Shown: positions 54,024 to 64,000 of the stretch, one piece after another
Layout of the letters: each line of letters begins with the position of its first letter
How positions within the stretch are numbered: the first letter of the stretch is position 1
Assembly: GCF_900107375.1 (NCBI RefSeq)
Contig: NZ_FNPT01000004.1
Location: 186,001 to 250,000 of the forward strand
DNA length: 64,000 bases
Direction of reading: 5' to 3'
DNA from: Lysobacter sp. yr284
GTDB lineage: Bacteria > Pseudomonadota > Gammaproteobacteria > Xanthomonadales > Xanthomonadaceae
Translations under genes and position numbers: made by a program
The notes under the pieces: model-generated
What the model was told of the DNA's origin: nothing
Seen by the model: only the letters and a program-made list of their open reading frames with translations
Database searches by the model: none

Positions 54024-55144
54024 ACGGCGGGCGCGTGGATGCGGAGGAACTGGATTTGAACGAGCAAACCCCCTGGTGGCTGCGCGATTGCCTGGGCGTC
54101 GACGAGGACAGCGCCGCGCAGGCGCGCGCGCGCCAGGACCAGCTGACCAAGCCGCCGGGCTCGCTCGGCCGTCTGGAGGAGATCGCGGTGCGGCTGGCCG
54201 GACTGCAGCGCAGCCAGCGGCCGTCGCTGCAGCGGGTGTGGATCAGCGTGTTCGCCGCCGACCACGGCGTCGCCGCCGAGGGCGTGTCGGCGTTCCCGCA
54301 GGCGGTCACCGGCGAGATGCTGCGCAACTTCGCCGGCGGCGGCGCGGCCATCGCCGTGCTCGCGCGCAGCCTCGGCGCGAGCCTGGACGTGGTCAACCTC
54401 GGCACGGTCAACGACCCCGGCCCGATCAAAGGCGTGCACCGCGCGATCGTCGCCGCGTCCACGGCCAACTTCTGCCAGGGCGCGGCGATGACGCCGGCGC
54501 AGCTGCGCGCCGCGCTGGCCGCCGGCGCCGCCAGCGTGCGCGCCGCGCGCGACGCCGGCGCGCAGTTGTTCGTCGGCGGCGAGATGGGCATCGCCAACAC
54601 CACCGCCGCGGCGGCGCTGGCCAGCGCGCTGCTGGGCTGCGCGCCGGCGCAGCTGACCGGCGCCGGCACCGGCCTGGACGCGGCCGGCATCGCCCGCAAG
54701 ATCGCGGTGATCGAGCGCGCGCTGGCCGTGCACGCCGACGCCGGCAGCGACTGGGAACGGCTGCGCCGGCTCGGCGGCTTCGAGATCGCGGCCCTGGCCG
54801 GCGCCTACATCGCCTGCGCCCAGGCCGGCCTGGCGGTGCTGGTCGACGGTTTCATCGCCACGGTCGCGGCGTTGGCCGCGCAACGGCTCAATCCCGGTTG
54901 CGGCCCGTGGCTGCTGTACGCGCACCGCTCGCACGAGCGCGGCCACGCGGCGCTGCTCGACGCGCTGCGCGCGCAGCCGCTGCTCGACCTGGGCCTGCGC
55001 CTGGGCGAGGCCAGCGGCGCCGCGGTCGCGGTGCCGCTGCTGCGGCTGGCCTGCGAGCTGCACGCGGGCATGGCGACCTTCGCCCAGGCCGGCGTGTCGG
55101 GCGCGAACGCAGCGCACGACGAGGCCGCGGCCGCGCGCGGGTGA
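54020..55144 (+). CDS. cobT: nicotinate-nucleotide--dimethylbenzimidazole phosphoribosyltransferase
   Basis: Activates the lower-ligand base (normally 5,6-dimethylbenzimidazole) to alpha-ribazole phosphate. 374 residues, about 20 longer than Salmonella CobT because of an N-terminal extension ([20 protein letters not shown]). Family signatures are [69 protein letters not shown] and [13 protein letters not shown] 54020 overlaps the cobU stop; a later in-frame start cannot be excluded. No bluB for base synthesis is seen in the window. Confidence 0.95.
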   Translation: MNGGRVDAEELDLNEQTPWWLRDCLGVDEDSAAQARARQDQLTKPPGSLGRLEEIAVRLAGLQRSQRPSLQRVWISVFAADHGVAAEGVSAFPQAVTGEMLRNFAGGGAAIAVLARSLGASLDVVNLGTVNDPGPIKGVHRAIVAASTANFCQGAAMTPAQLRAALAAGAASVRAARDAGAQLFVGGEMGIANTTAAAALASALLGCAPAQLTGAGTGLDAAGIARKIAVIERALAVHADAGSDWERLRRLGGFEIAALAGAYIACAQAGLAVLVDGFIATVAALAAQRLNPGCGPWLLYAHRSHERGHAALLDALRAQPLLDLGLRLGEASGAAVAVPLLRLACELHAGMATFAQAGVSGANAAHDEAAAARG

Positions 55145-55274
55145 ACGCAACCGCACCCGCGGCGGCCGCGCGTGCCCTGCGGCATATTCCCTTGCCGGCG
55201 TTCCTGCGGGCATCATCCGGGTCTTCCGCCGATCCCCCGTTCTTTCACCGATGCGTACAAGGACCGACGCCGCG

Positions 55275-55883
55275 ATGAGCCCCAACCCCGTGCATCTGGA
55301 CCTGCTGCGCCACGGCGACACCGGCCACCGCAGCTACCGCGGCCAACTCGACGACAACCTGCTCGAACTGGGCTGGCGGCAAATGCGCGATGCCGTGCTC
55401 GGGCGCGAATGGGACGCCATCGTCAGCTCGCCGCTGCAACGCTGTGCCGCGTTCGCGCAGGAGCTGGCGCAGGCGCGCGGCCTGCCGTGGGCGCTGGAGC
55501 CGCGCCTGCGCGAATACCATTTCGGCGATTGGCAGGGCCGCCCGGTCGACGCCATCGCCGCGCAGGAAGGCGAGGCGCTGGCGCGGTTCTGGGCCGATCC
55601 GGTGGCGTATCCGCCGCCCGGTGCGGAGCGCTTCGACGAATTCGCCGCGCGCCTGACCGCGGCCATGGACGAGATCGCCCAGCGCCACGGCGGCCGCCGC
55701 GTGCTGGTGGTGACCCACGGCGGCGCGATCCGGCTGCTGCGCTGCATCGCCGCCGGCCGCCGCTACACCGACCTGCTCAACATCGACGTCGCCCACGCCT
55801 CGCTGCATGCGGTCAGCTGGCCGCCCAAGCCCGCGCGCGACGGCGCCACGGCGCGCGCGCAGGCCGATCCGGTCGACGGTTGA
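55275..55883 (+). CDS. alpha-ribazole phosphatase (histidine phosphatase family)
   Basis: 202-residue phosphoglycerate-mutase-like phosphatase. The RHG motif LDLLRHGDTGHRSYRG carries the phospho-acceptor His. Further residues are IVSSPLQRCAAFAQ, LREYHFGDWQGRP (Glu/His pair) and VLVVTHGGAIRLL (second active His). Within this operon it should dephosphorylate alpha-ribazole phosphate or cobalamin phosphate (the Salmonella CobC role). I began it at ATG 55275 (MSPNPVHLDLLRHG); an ATG at 55251 in the same frame is an alternative. 106-130 bases separate it from cobT. Its stop shares a base with the cobS start. Confidence 0.9.
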   Translation: MSPNPVHLDLLRHGDTGHRSYRGQLDDNLLELGWRQMRDAVLGREWDAIVSSPLQRCAAFAQELAQARGLPWALEPRLREYHFGDWQGRPVDAIAAQEGEALARFWADPVAYPPPGAERFDEFAARLTAAMDEIAQRHGGRRVLVVTHGGAIRLLRCIAAGRRYTDLLNIDVAHASLHAVSWPPKPARDGATARAQADPVDG

Positions 55884-56623
55884 TGCGCGCCGCGCTGGCC
55901 GCGATCGGGTTCCTCACCCGGATTCCGGTGCCGGCGCGGGTGTTCGCCGACGCCGACGCGCAGCGCCGCGCGCTGGCCTGGTATCCGCTGGCGGGCTTGC
56001 TGATCGGCGCCTTGCTGTGCGCGCTGGCCTGGGCCCTGCAGACGCGGCCGCCGCTGCTGTCGGCGGCGGTGTTGCTGATCGCCTGGACCGCGCTGAGCGG
56101 CGCGCTGCACCTGGACGGGCTGGCCGACATGGCCGACGCCTGGGTCGGCGGGCTGCGCGCCGATCCGCAGCAAAGCCGCGAACGCACCCTGGAGATCATG
56201 AAGGACCCGCGCAGCGGCCCGCTGGCGGTGGTCGCGCTGGCGTTGTTGTTGCTGGCGAAGTTCGCCGCGCTGGCGAGCCTGCCGGCGCCGGCCTGGGCCG
56301 CGTTGTTGCTGGCGCCGCTGCTGGCGCGCGCGGCGCTGACCCTGGCCTTCCTCACCACGCCGTACGTGCGCAGCGGCGGTCTCGGCCAGGCCCTGGCCGG
56401 CGCGCCGCGCGCGGGCTGCATCGCGGCCGTGGCCGCCAGCGCCGCGGCCTGCGCGCTGGCCGGCGGACGCGGCGCGCTGGCGCTGGCGGCAGCGCTGCTG
56501 GTGTTCGCGCTGTGGCGGCGCGCCTGCCTGCGCCGGCTGCAGGGCATGACCGGCGACACCTGCGGCGCCCTGGCCGAGCTGACCGAGGCGGCGGTGCTGG
56601 TGGCGCTGGCGCTGTCGTACTGA
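55883..56623 (+). CDS. cobS: adenosylcobinamide-GDP ribazoletransferase (cobalamin synthase)
   Basis: Inner-membrane enzyme that joins adenosylcobinamide-GDP to alpha-ribazole(-phosphate) (CobV in Pseudomonas). 246 residues with about six membrane helices. The signature GFLTRIPVPA at the N-terminus and ALSGALHLDGLADMADAWVGG with acidic metal-binding residues are diagnostic; KDPRSGPLAVVALAL follows. TGATG overlap with the phosphatase. It is the last recognisable cobalamin gene; the next gene is 100 bases on and of a different family. No clear terminator was found directly after it. Confidence 0.95.
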   Translation: MRAALAAIGFLTRIPVPARVFADADAQRRALAWYPLAGLLIGALLCALAWALQTRPPLLSAAVLLIAWTALSGALHLDGLADMADAWVGGLRADPQQSRERTLEIMKDPRSGPLAVVALALLLLAKFAALASLPAPAWAALLLAPLLARAALTLAFLTTPYVRSGGLGQALAGAPRAGCIAAVAASAAACALAGGRGALALAAALLVFALWRRACLRRLQGMTGDTCGALAELTEAAVLVALALSY

Positions 56624-56722
56624 GCTGCGGGCGCCGGCGAAAGCGCAAGATAGGAACCGCCGAGCGCCGCCGGGATTGCGATGCTGGCCGCCATCCCACC
56701 GCTGAGTGCGAGGAGCAAGCGC

Positions 56723-57712
56723 ATGTCTCCCGTCAAGGAATCGCCCGCCGTCGATGCGCCCGCCGCGCCCGGCGCCGACCCCGCGCCCGACAGCGGCCGC
56801 ACCGCCGCGGCCCCGGCGCGCGGCGCGCTCAAGCCCGGCACCCGCGACGCCCACCACCGCCGCATCCAGCGCGCGGTGGCGCTGATCGAACACGCCATCG
56901 GCCAGGGCGAGGAACCGCCGGAACTGAGCCGGCTGGCCGAAGCGGCCTCGTTCTCGCCGTTCCACTTCCACCGCGTCTACCGCGCCATGACCGGCGAAAC
57001 CACCGGCCAGACCGTGGCCCGGCTGCGCCTGCTGCAAGGCCTGCGCGTGCTCGCCGACGGCGAACGCACGGTCACCGACGCCGCGCTCGCGGTCGGCTAC
57101 CAGACGCCGCAGGCCTTCACCCGCGCGCTGCGCCAGGGCATCGGCGGCACCCCGAGCGAGTTGCGCGCCGAACCCGAACGGCTGTGGCGCGAGATCGACC
57201 GCCTGGCCCAGCCGCCCGCGCCGGAACACGGCGAGGCCGCGCCGCTGCGGGTGGAAGTGGTCAGCGTGGAACCGTTCCAGGTCGCCGCGCTGCGGGTGAC
57301 CGGCGCCTACCCCGAACAGAACCAGGGCTACGGCCGGCTGTTCGGCTGGGCCGCGCAGAACGGCCTGCTGGACTCGCTGCGCGGTCTCTACGGCGTCCCG
57401 CTCGACGACCGCCGCGACGTCCCGCCGCAGGCCTGCGCCTTCGACTGCATGCTGGCGTTGGGCGCGCTGTTCGGCGCCGACGCCGGCGAGGGCATCCGCC
57501 TGCAAGTCCTGGGCGGCGGACGCTACGCGCGCGTCCGCCTGGTCGGCGCCTTCGAGGGGCTCGAAGCGCTGACCGACGCCCTGCTCGCGCGCTGGCTGCC
57601 CGACAGCGGCGAATCGCTGCGCGACGCCCCGCTGTTCCACGAATACCTGGACGACCCGGACGAAACCCCGGAAGCGGTGCTGCGCACCGACATCTACCTG
57701 CCGCTGGCCTGA
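56723..57712 (+). CDS. AraC-family regulator with GyrI-like C-terminal domain
   Basis: 329 residues. After a ~45-residue Pro/Ala-rich leader comes a two-helix-turn-helix AraC domain (about residues 55-155: SRLAEAASFSPFHFHRVYRA, VTDAALAVGYQTPQAFTRAL). A GyrI/Rob-type effector-binding domain follows (about 175-329: VEVVSVEPFQVAALRVTGAY, and the C-terminal HEYLDDPDETPEAVLRTDIY). Such proteins often bind hydrophobic drugs or small ligands. ATG 56723 has a GAGGAG site 9 bases upstream. The regulated genes cannot be read from sequence; the next gene is beyond a repeat array and on the other strand. Confidence 0.85.
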   Translation: MSPVKESPAVDAPAAPGADPAPDSGRTAAAPARGALKPGTRDAHHRRIQRAVALIEHAIGQGEEPPELSRLAEAASFSPFHFHRVYRAMTGETTGQTVARLRLLQGLRVLADGERTVTDAALAVGYQTPQAFTRALRQGIGGTPSELRAEPERLWREIDRLAQPPAPEHGEAAPLRVEVVSVEPFQVAALRVTGAYPEQNQGYGRLFGWAAQNGLLDSLRGLYGVPLDDRRDVPPQACAFDCMLALGALFGADAGEGIRLQVLGGGRYARVRLVGAFEGLEALTDALLARWLPDSGESLRDAPLFHEYLDDPDETPEAVLRTDIYLPLA

Positions 57713-57755
57713 GCCCACGGCATCGCAAGAACCCGCCCGACCCGCGGCCGCCCTT

Positions 57756-58232
57756 TGTAGGAGCGGCGCAAGCCGCGACCGCGCCGCTGCGATCGCCGGC
57801 GCGAGTGAATCGAAGGTCAGCGAGAGTCGCCCACGCGAGTAGGACGGCGCGGAGGCATGCATTGCCGCAGTCGCGGCTCGCGCCGCTCCTACAGTCGCTC
57901 CGACGCAGCCGCGGCCGCCCCCTGTAGGAGCGGCGCAAGCCGCGACCGCGCCGCCACGATCGCCGGCGCGACTGGGTCGAGGGTCAGCGACAGCCGCCTG
58001 CGCGGGAAGGACTGCGCAGGCGAATGTATTGCCGCAGTCGCGGCTTGCGCCGCTCCTACAGTCGCTCCGACGCAGCCGCGGCCGCTCCCTGTAGGAGCGG
58101 CGCAAGCCGCGACCGCGCTACTGCAATAGCCGGCGCGACTGGATCTCGAAGGTCAGCGAGAGCCGCTCGCGCGGGAAGGACTGCGCAGGCGAATGCGTTG
58201 CCGCAGTCGCGGTTCGCGCCGTTCCTGCAAGA
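57756..58232. repeat. 167-bp tandem repeat built from inverted REP elements, family A
   Basis: Three tandem units start at 57756, 57923 and 58090, a period of exactly 167 bases. Each begins TGTAGGAGCGGCGCAAGCCG and carries near its end the inverted copy GCAGTCGCGGCTTGCGCCGC. The inverted copies start at 57864, 58031 and 58200, so the third unit is two bases longer and more diverged. The array fills the gap between the convergent AraC-type gene and yceH. Confidence 0.9.
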
Positions 58233-58241
58233 GCAAGCCGA

Positions 58242-58919
58242 TCAGGCGCCGGCGGCTTCCAGGCGCGCTTCCAGTTCGGCGACCTTCGCTTCCAGCGCGG
58301 CGATGCGTTCGTTCAGCGCCGACTGCGCAGCCGGGCTGGCCAACGCCGGGTCGGTGCCGGACGCGGCGGCGGTCCATTGCGGTTCGCCGCACAGCAGGTG
58401 GCCGTAGCGGTCTTCGCGCTGGCCGGACTGGCGGCCGAGCAGCTTGACCAGCGGCGGTTGGTGCTGGGCCAGCCGTTCCAGCGCGTACTGCACGTCGCCG
58501 GCGGCGTCGAACTTGGCCATGCGGTCGCTGCGCGCCAGCAGTTCGTTGGCGGTCTGCGGGCCGCGCAGCATCAGCAGCGCCAGCAGCACGGTCTGCGGGC
58601 GGGTCGCGTCCAGCGCGGTGCCGGCGCGGTGGCCGTAGCGTTCGGCGCGCGGGGAATGGTGCGACTTGACCCAGCCGCGCGGCTCCAGCTGGCGCAGCGC
58701 GTGCGCCACCTCGCCTTGTTCCAGGTTGGTGACCGGATCGCGCGAGGTCTTCTGGTTGCAGGCGACCACGATCGCGTTGAGGGTCAGCGGGTACGCGTCC
58801 GGCGTGGTCGCTTCCTTCTCGATCAGCACCGCGACCACGCGCGCCTCGGTCGGGGTGAGTTGCGGCGCAGTGGCGGCGGTGTCGGTGGCATCGGCGGCGG
58901 AAGGATCGATATCGCTCAT
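58242..58919 (-). CDS. yceH: YceH family protein (DUF480)
   Basis: 225 residues matching the YceH/DUF480 family: two winged-helix domains, the first with LTPTEARVVAVLIEKEATTP and YPLTLNAIVVACNQKTSRDP, the second with LLALLMLRGPQTANELLARS. A C-terminal coiled coil (ALNERIAALEAKVAELEARL) ends the protein. Its biological role is not established; the fold suggests nucleic-acid binding. ATG 58919 (MSDIDPSAADATDT) was preferred to an upstream start at 58988, which adds only an Arg-rich stretch. Confidence 0.9.
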   Translation of the reverse strand: MSDIDPSAADATDTAATAPQLTPTEARVVAVLIEKEATTPDAYPLTLNAIVVACNQKTSRDPVTNLEQGEVAHALRQLEPRGWVKSHHSPRAERYGHRAGTALDATRPQTVLLALLMLRGPQTANELLARSDRMAKFDAAGDVQYALERLAQHQPPLVKLLGRQSGQREDRYGHLLCGEPQWTAAASGTDPALASPAAQSALNERIAALEAKVAELEARLEAAGA

Positions 58920-59045
58920 GGGTGAGGTTCGCGGGCGGCGTGGAAGGAGGCGGCGCAAGCGTATCGCGCCGCGGGCCGCCACGGACATCGCAGTCCGCGG
59001 CGGCGGGCGGACAGGTTCGGGCCGTCCGCCCTCAGGCCGGCGCCC

Positions 59046-60734
59046 TCACGCCAGCGCCGTCGACGGCGGCAGCTGGCGTTCGCCGCGGTACACCGGCGCG
59101 GCCAGGACCATCTCGGCCAGGCTGTGCGCCAGCTCGCGCTCGGCCATCACCGCGCCGTCGGCGCCGTGCTCGATCAGGTGCTTGACCTCGTTGTCGCTGT
59201 GGGCGCGGGCGACGATGCTCAACGCGGGGTTGAGTTCGCGCAGCCGGGCGATGATCTCGCCGGCCTCCAGCGCCTGCGGGATCGCCAGCATCGCCGTGGT
59301 CGCGCGCTCGGGCACCGCTTCGCGCAGCACCCGCGGGTCGACCGCGTTGCCCAGGATCGCCGGCAACCCGGCCGCGCGCGCCTTGGCGATCAGGCTTTCC
59401 TCGCCGTCGATGACCACCATCGGCACCTTCTGCTCGCCCAGCAGGCGCCCCAGTTCGCTGCCGACGCGGCCGTAGCCGATCAGGATCACGTGGTTGTCGA
59501 TGTCGGCCGGCACCGGCGGCGCATCCTCGCCGCGGGCTTCCTGCGCCGCCGCGGCTTCGCGCGCGTTCTTGCGGTCGAGCCAGGCGAACAGCAGCGGGTT
59601 GACCACGATCGACAGCAGCGCGCCGGCCAGGATCAGGTCGTGGCCTTCCTTCGGCAGGATCTCCAGGTCCATGCCGAGGCCGGCGAGGATGAAGGAGAAC
59701 TCGCCGATCTGGGCCAGGCTGGCCGAGATCATCAGCGCGGTCGAGTTCGGCTTGCCGAACGCACGTACCAGGGCGTAGGCCGCGACCGACTTGCCGATCA
59801 CGATGATCGCGAACACCGCCAGCACTTCCAGCGGCTCTTTCAGCAGGATCTGCGGATCGAACAGCATGCCGACCGAGACGAAGAACAGCACCGCGAACGC
59901 TTCGCGCAGCGGCAGGGTCTCGTTGGCGGCCTGATGGCTGAATTCGGATTCGTTGAGCATCATGCCGGCGAAGAACGCGCCCAGCGCGAACGACACGCCG
60001 AACAGTTCGGCCGAACCGAACGCCACGCCCAGCGCGATCGCCAGCACGCACAGGGTGAACAGCTCGCGCGAGCCGGTGCCGGCGACGCGTTCGAGGATCC
60101 ACGGGATCACCCGGCGGCCGACGATCAGCATGAAGGCGACGAACGCGCCGACCTTGGCCAGGGTGATGAACAGCTGGCTCCAGATCTGGCTGGAGTCGCC
60201 GGCCTCGCCCTTGAGCAGGCCGGCCAGCGCCGGCAGCAGCACCAGCGCGAGCACCATCGCCAAGTCCTCGACGATCAGCCAGCCGACCGCGATGCGTCCC
60301 TTGGAGGTCTCCACCAGGCGCCGTTCTTCCAACGCGCGCAACAGCACCACGGTACTGGCCACCGACAGCGCCAGACCGAACACCAGGCCGGCGCCGTGCG
60401 ACCAGCCCAGGTAATACGCCATGCCCCAGCCCAGGGCCGTGGCGACCGCGATCTGCAATATCGCGCCCGGTAGTGCGATGGCTTTGACTTCCAGCAGGTC
60501 GCCCAGCGAGAAGTGCAGGCCTACGCCGAACATCAGCAGGATGACGCCGATTTCCGCGAGCTGCGGCGCGAGCGTCTGGTCGCCGACGAAGCCGGGCGTG
60601 AAGGGGCCGGCGATGACGCCTGCGATGAGGTAGCCCACCAGCGGCGACAGCCGCAGGCGTTGAGCGATCATTCCGAAGATGAAGGCCAGGACGAAGCCGG
60701 CTACCAGGATCGCGATCAGGGACGTGTGGTGCAT
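59046..60734 (-). CDS. ybaL: CPA2-family cation/proton antiporter, YbaL/Kef type
   Basis: 562-residue inner-membrane protein. About 12 helices (residues 5-385) carry CPA2 motifs: LVGYLIAGVIAGPFTPG, VGWLIVEDLAMVLALVLLPA with the ED ion-binding pair, and FGVSFALGAFFAGMMLNESE. A cytosolic linker leads to a RCK/TrkA-N domain with the nucleotide-binding glycines HVILIGYGRVGSELG and a following VVIDGEE. Length and linker match YbaL better than the longer KefB/KefC. It probably exports K+ or exchanges cations for protons under nucleotide or redox control. A palindrome at 60812-60835 lies in its upstream region. Confidence 0.88.
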   Translation of the reverse strand: MHHTSLIAILVAGFVLAFIFGMIAQRLRLSPLVGYLIAGVIAGPFTPGFVGDQTLAPQLAEIGVILLMFGVGLHFSLGDLLEVKAIALPGAILQIAVATALGWGMAYYLGWSHGAGLVFGLALSVASTVVLLRALEERRLVETSKGRIAVGWLIVEDLAMVLALVLLPALAGLLKGEAGDSSQIWSQLFITLAKVGAFVAFMLIVGRRVIPWILERVAGTGSRELFTLCVLAIALGVAFGSAELFGVSFALGAFFAGMMLNESEFSHQAANETLPLREAFAVLFFVSVGMLFDPQILLKEPLEVLAVFAIIVIGKSVAAYALVRAFGKPNSTALMISASLAQIGEFSFILAGLGMDLEILPKEGHDLILAGALLSIVVNPLLFAWLDRKNAREAAAAQEARGEDAPPVPADIDNHVILIGYGRVGSELGRLLGEQKVPMVVIDGEESLIAKARAAGLPAILGNAVDPRVLREAVPERATTAMLAIPQALEAGEIIARLRELNPALSIVARAHSDNEVKHLIEHGADGAVMAERELAHSLAEMVLAAPVYRGERQLPPSTALA

Positions 60735-61410
60735 CGGCTCTCCTGTGGTCTGGTCCTTGCAAGAATGTGCGCTGGCCCATTCAGATGCAAGTATTTCTCG
60801 TTCGATTCATGCTCGCAAACGATTGTTTCTGCGAGATTTTTCCCCGGAGTGACAGTGCGCGGACGAGGGCCGGACGCACCCGCCCGGGCCCGCGCGGCAA
60901 GGCCTGCAGCCGAGAGGGGACAGCGGGTTTTATGCCTGCGTGCCGGTCGCTCCGGCGTGATGCGCGAGGATGAACCGGGGTTCATCCCCGCGCCGTCGGG
61001 ACAGCGGCGGTGGGCGGACTTGCGCGAGAGGCGGCCGGGATTGCGCGGGCGGACGGGGCGCGCCTACGCGTTGGCCGGGGGCTGAGACCGCGCGATCGGC
61101 AAGTGGTTCCCGCGCCGCCGATAGCACGAGCGTTCGCGTTTCCCCGCAACAAAGCCGCTCACGACACCGCCTGTGCAGGGGCGACGCAAGTCGCGACCGC
61201 GCCAACCCAGCGACAACGAACGCATCCGCGAGCCAAGCACCGCCCGCCGCAGCGCCGTTGGCCAGGCACGCCCGCATCGACGCCTGCGCGATCGCGGCTC
61301 GCCGATCGGCCTGCGCCTTGCGTTCGCGCATCCGCCGCGCCGCGAGGCGGGCATAAAAAAGCCCCGCCGGACGCGGGGCTTCGTGCCGGCCATCGGCTGC
61401 GGCGAACGCG
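60735..61410. other. 676-bp intergenic region upstream of ybaL
   Basis: No gene is supported. It contains a near-perfect palindrome, CTCGC-AAAC-GATT-GTTT-ct-GCGAG (60812-60835), followed on the plus strand by ATTTTT, in an AT-richer patch 78 bases upstream of the ybaL start. It also holds a degenerate single family-A REP copy (61172-61203) and the terminator of the next minus-strand gene (61354-61379). The stretch 60860-61160 is GC-rich and featureless. Confidence 0.5.
61354..61379 (-). terminator. terminator after the small cysteine-rich protein gene
   Basis: On the minus strand GCCCCGC-gtccg-GCGGGGC (61373-61379 with 61361-61367) is followed by TTTTTTATG. It lies 32 bases after the stop at 61411. 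Confidence 0.88.
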
Positions 61411-61722
61411 TTACTGCGCGCTGCGGCGCGCCTGCGCCCGGCGATCTGCGGTCTCGCGCGCCGGCGGCAACGGATTTTCGACGATCGCCGGCGTCGCCGA
61501 CAAACGCGCCGCGCGCGGATTGTTGCAGAAGGTCTCTTCGCACAACTGCCGCGATTCTTCGCAGGCCTGTTCCTTCTCCGGCGTGTCGGCGCGGCTCATG
61601 CACCGATTGAACAGCCAGGGACAATCGTTGCAGGCCGCGAACGCGCTGGAGATCGGCAGCAGCGCGGAAATGGCGGTGAGGGTTGCGAGCAGTACCGGGG
61701 TCAGCAAGCGAGACTTGAACAT
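61411..61722 (-). CDS. small secreted cysteine-rich protein of unknown function
   Basis: 103 residues from ATG 61722 (MFKSRLLTPVLLATLTAISA), supported by GGAAGG about eight bases upstream. A signal peptide ends near AFA-AC. The mature ~75 residues carry six cysteines in ACNDCPWLFNRCMSRADTPE and EQACEESRQLCEETFCNNP, a CxxC-x6-C then C-x6-C-x4-C spacing that could form three disulfides or bind metal. The tail is basic and proline-rich. I do not recognise the family. It lies downstream of the second TonB receptor on the same strand, 180 bases after its stop, with its own strong terminator. Confidence 0.7.
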   Translation of the reverse strand: MFKSRLLTPVLLATLTAISALLPISSAFAACNDCPWLFNRCMSRADTPEKEQACEESRQLCEETFCNNPRAARLSATPAIVENPLPPARETADRRAQARRSAQ

Positions 61723-61902
61723 GACGGTCCTTCCCATGGTCGCGCCGAGTCGTTCGGCCCGCAGAAAGTAGCACCGGCCTGGCGCGGGTTTTGGGCGCGT
61801 CGCACAAAATCGGGCCGAACGCCGCGCCGCCGATCCCATCGGCGACGCGGCGCGGGGTTCACGACGCCCGCGAGGCGGCGCGCGCCGCCGCCTCCCGCGC
61901 TT

Positions 61903-64000
<2,098 letters not shown>

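Noticed and set aside
57756-58232. Tandem 167-bp units as a CRISPR array
   Set aside because: Units are continuous repeats of palindromes with conserved spacers, not unique spacers, and no cas gene is present.

Overview
The window is about 64 kb of very GC-rich chromosome with no gap, prophage, insertion sequence, CRISPR array, rRNA or tRNA that I can see. The gene order (murC-ddlB-ftsQAZ-lpxC, M23 peptidase-secA-Nudix/ThiE; pilS-pilR-pilA-pilA-pilB-pilC-pilD-coaE next to sucCD), the many TonB-dependent receptors and the dispersed palindromic repeats all point to the Xanthomonadaceae. A Lysobacter-like organism is my best inference; it rests on gene content and protein character, not on a database search.

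Layout. Positions 1-6001 hold the distal dcw cluster (end of murC, ddlB, ftsQ, ftsA, ftsZ) and lpxC: peptidoglycan precursor synthesis, divisome and lipid A. Positions 6311-11933 carry a DciA-like protein, a membrane-anchored M23 peptidase, secA and a Nudix-ThiE fusion. Positions 12152-24045, all on the minus strand, form a type IV pilus locus: pilS/pilR two-component system, two major-pilin-type genes each with its own sigma-54 promoter, an EptA/PptA-type transferase, then pilB, pilC, pilD and coaE. Positions 24411-28726 hold sucC, sucD, a DUF559 nuclease-like gene and nadE. Positions 28984-38793 are mixed housekeeping: bamD facing rluD-pgeF and two poorly known genes, an NCS2-type permease, gloA and clpB behind a sigma-32-like promoter. 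Positions 39015-44112 (minus) hold a small unknown protein, a secreted amidohydrolase and a TonB-dependent receptor.

Positions 44464-56623 are the most coherent accessory unit: an adenosylcobalamin riboswitch followed by btuB, two tandem BtuM-like membrane proteins, cobO, cobB, cbiB/cobD, cobC (decarboxylase), cobQ, cobU, cobT, an alpha-ribazole phosphatase and cobS. Most genes overlap by 1-13 bases. The unit encodes outer-membrane uptake, a probable inner-membrane step, adenosylation and the late steps from cobyrinic acid to cobalamin, but no corrin-ring enzymes and no BtuCDF transporter, so it looks like a corrinoid salvage operon.

Positions 56723-64000 hold an AraC/GyrI-like regulator, a 167-bp tandem array of REP-type palindromes, a YceH (DUF480) protein, a YbaL/Kef-type antiporter, a small cysteine-rich secreted protein and the 3' part of a second TonB-dependent receptor closely related to the first. 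Gene ends are repeatedly marked by near-perfect terminator hairpins, and at least four families of inverted-repeat elements sit between genes.
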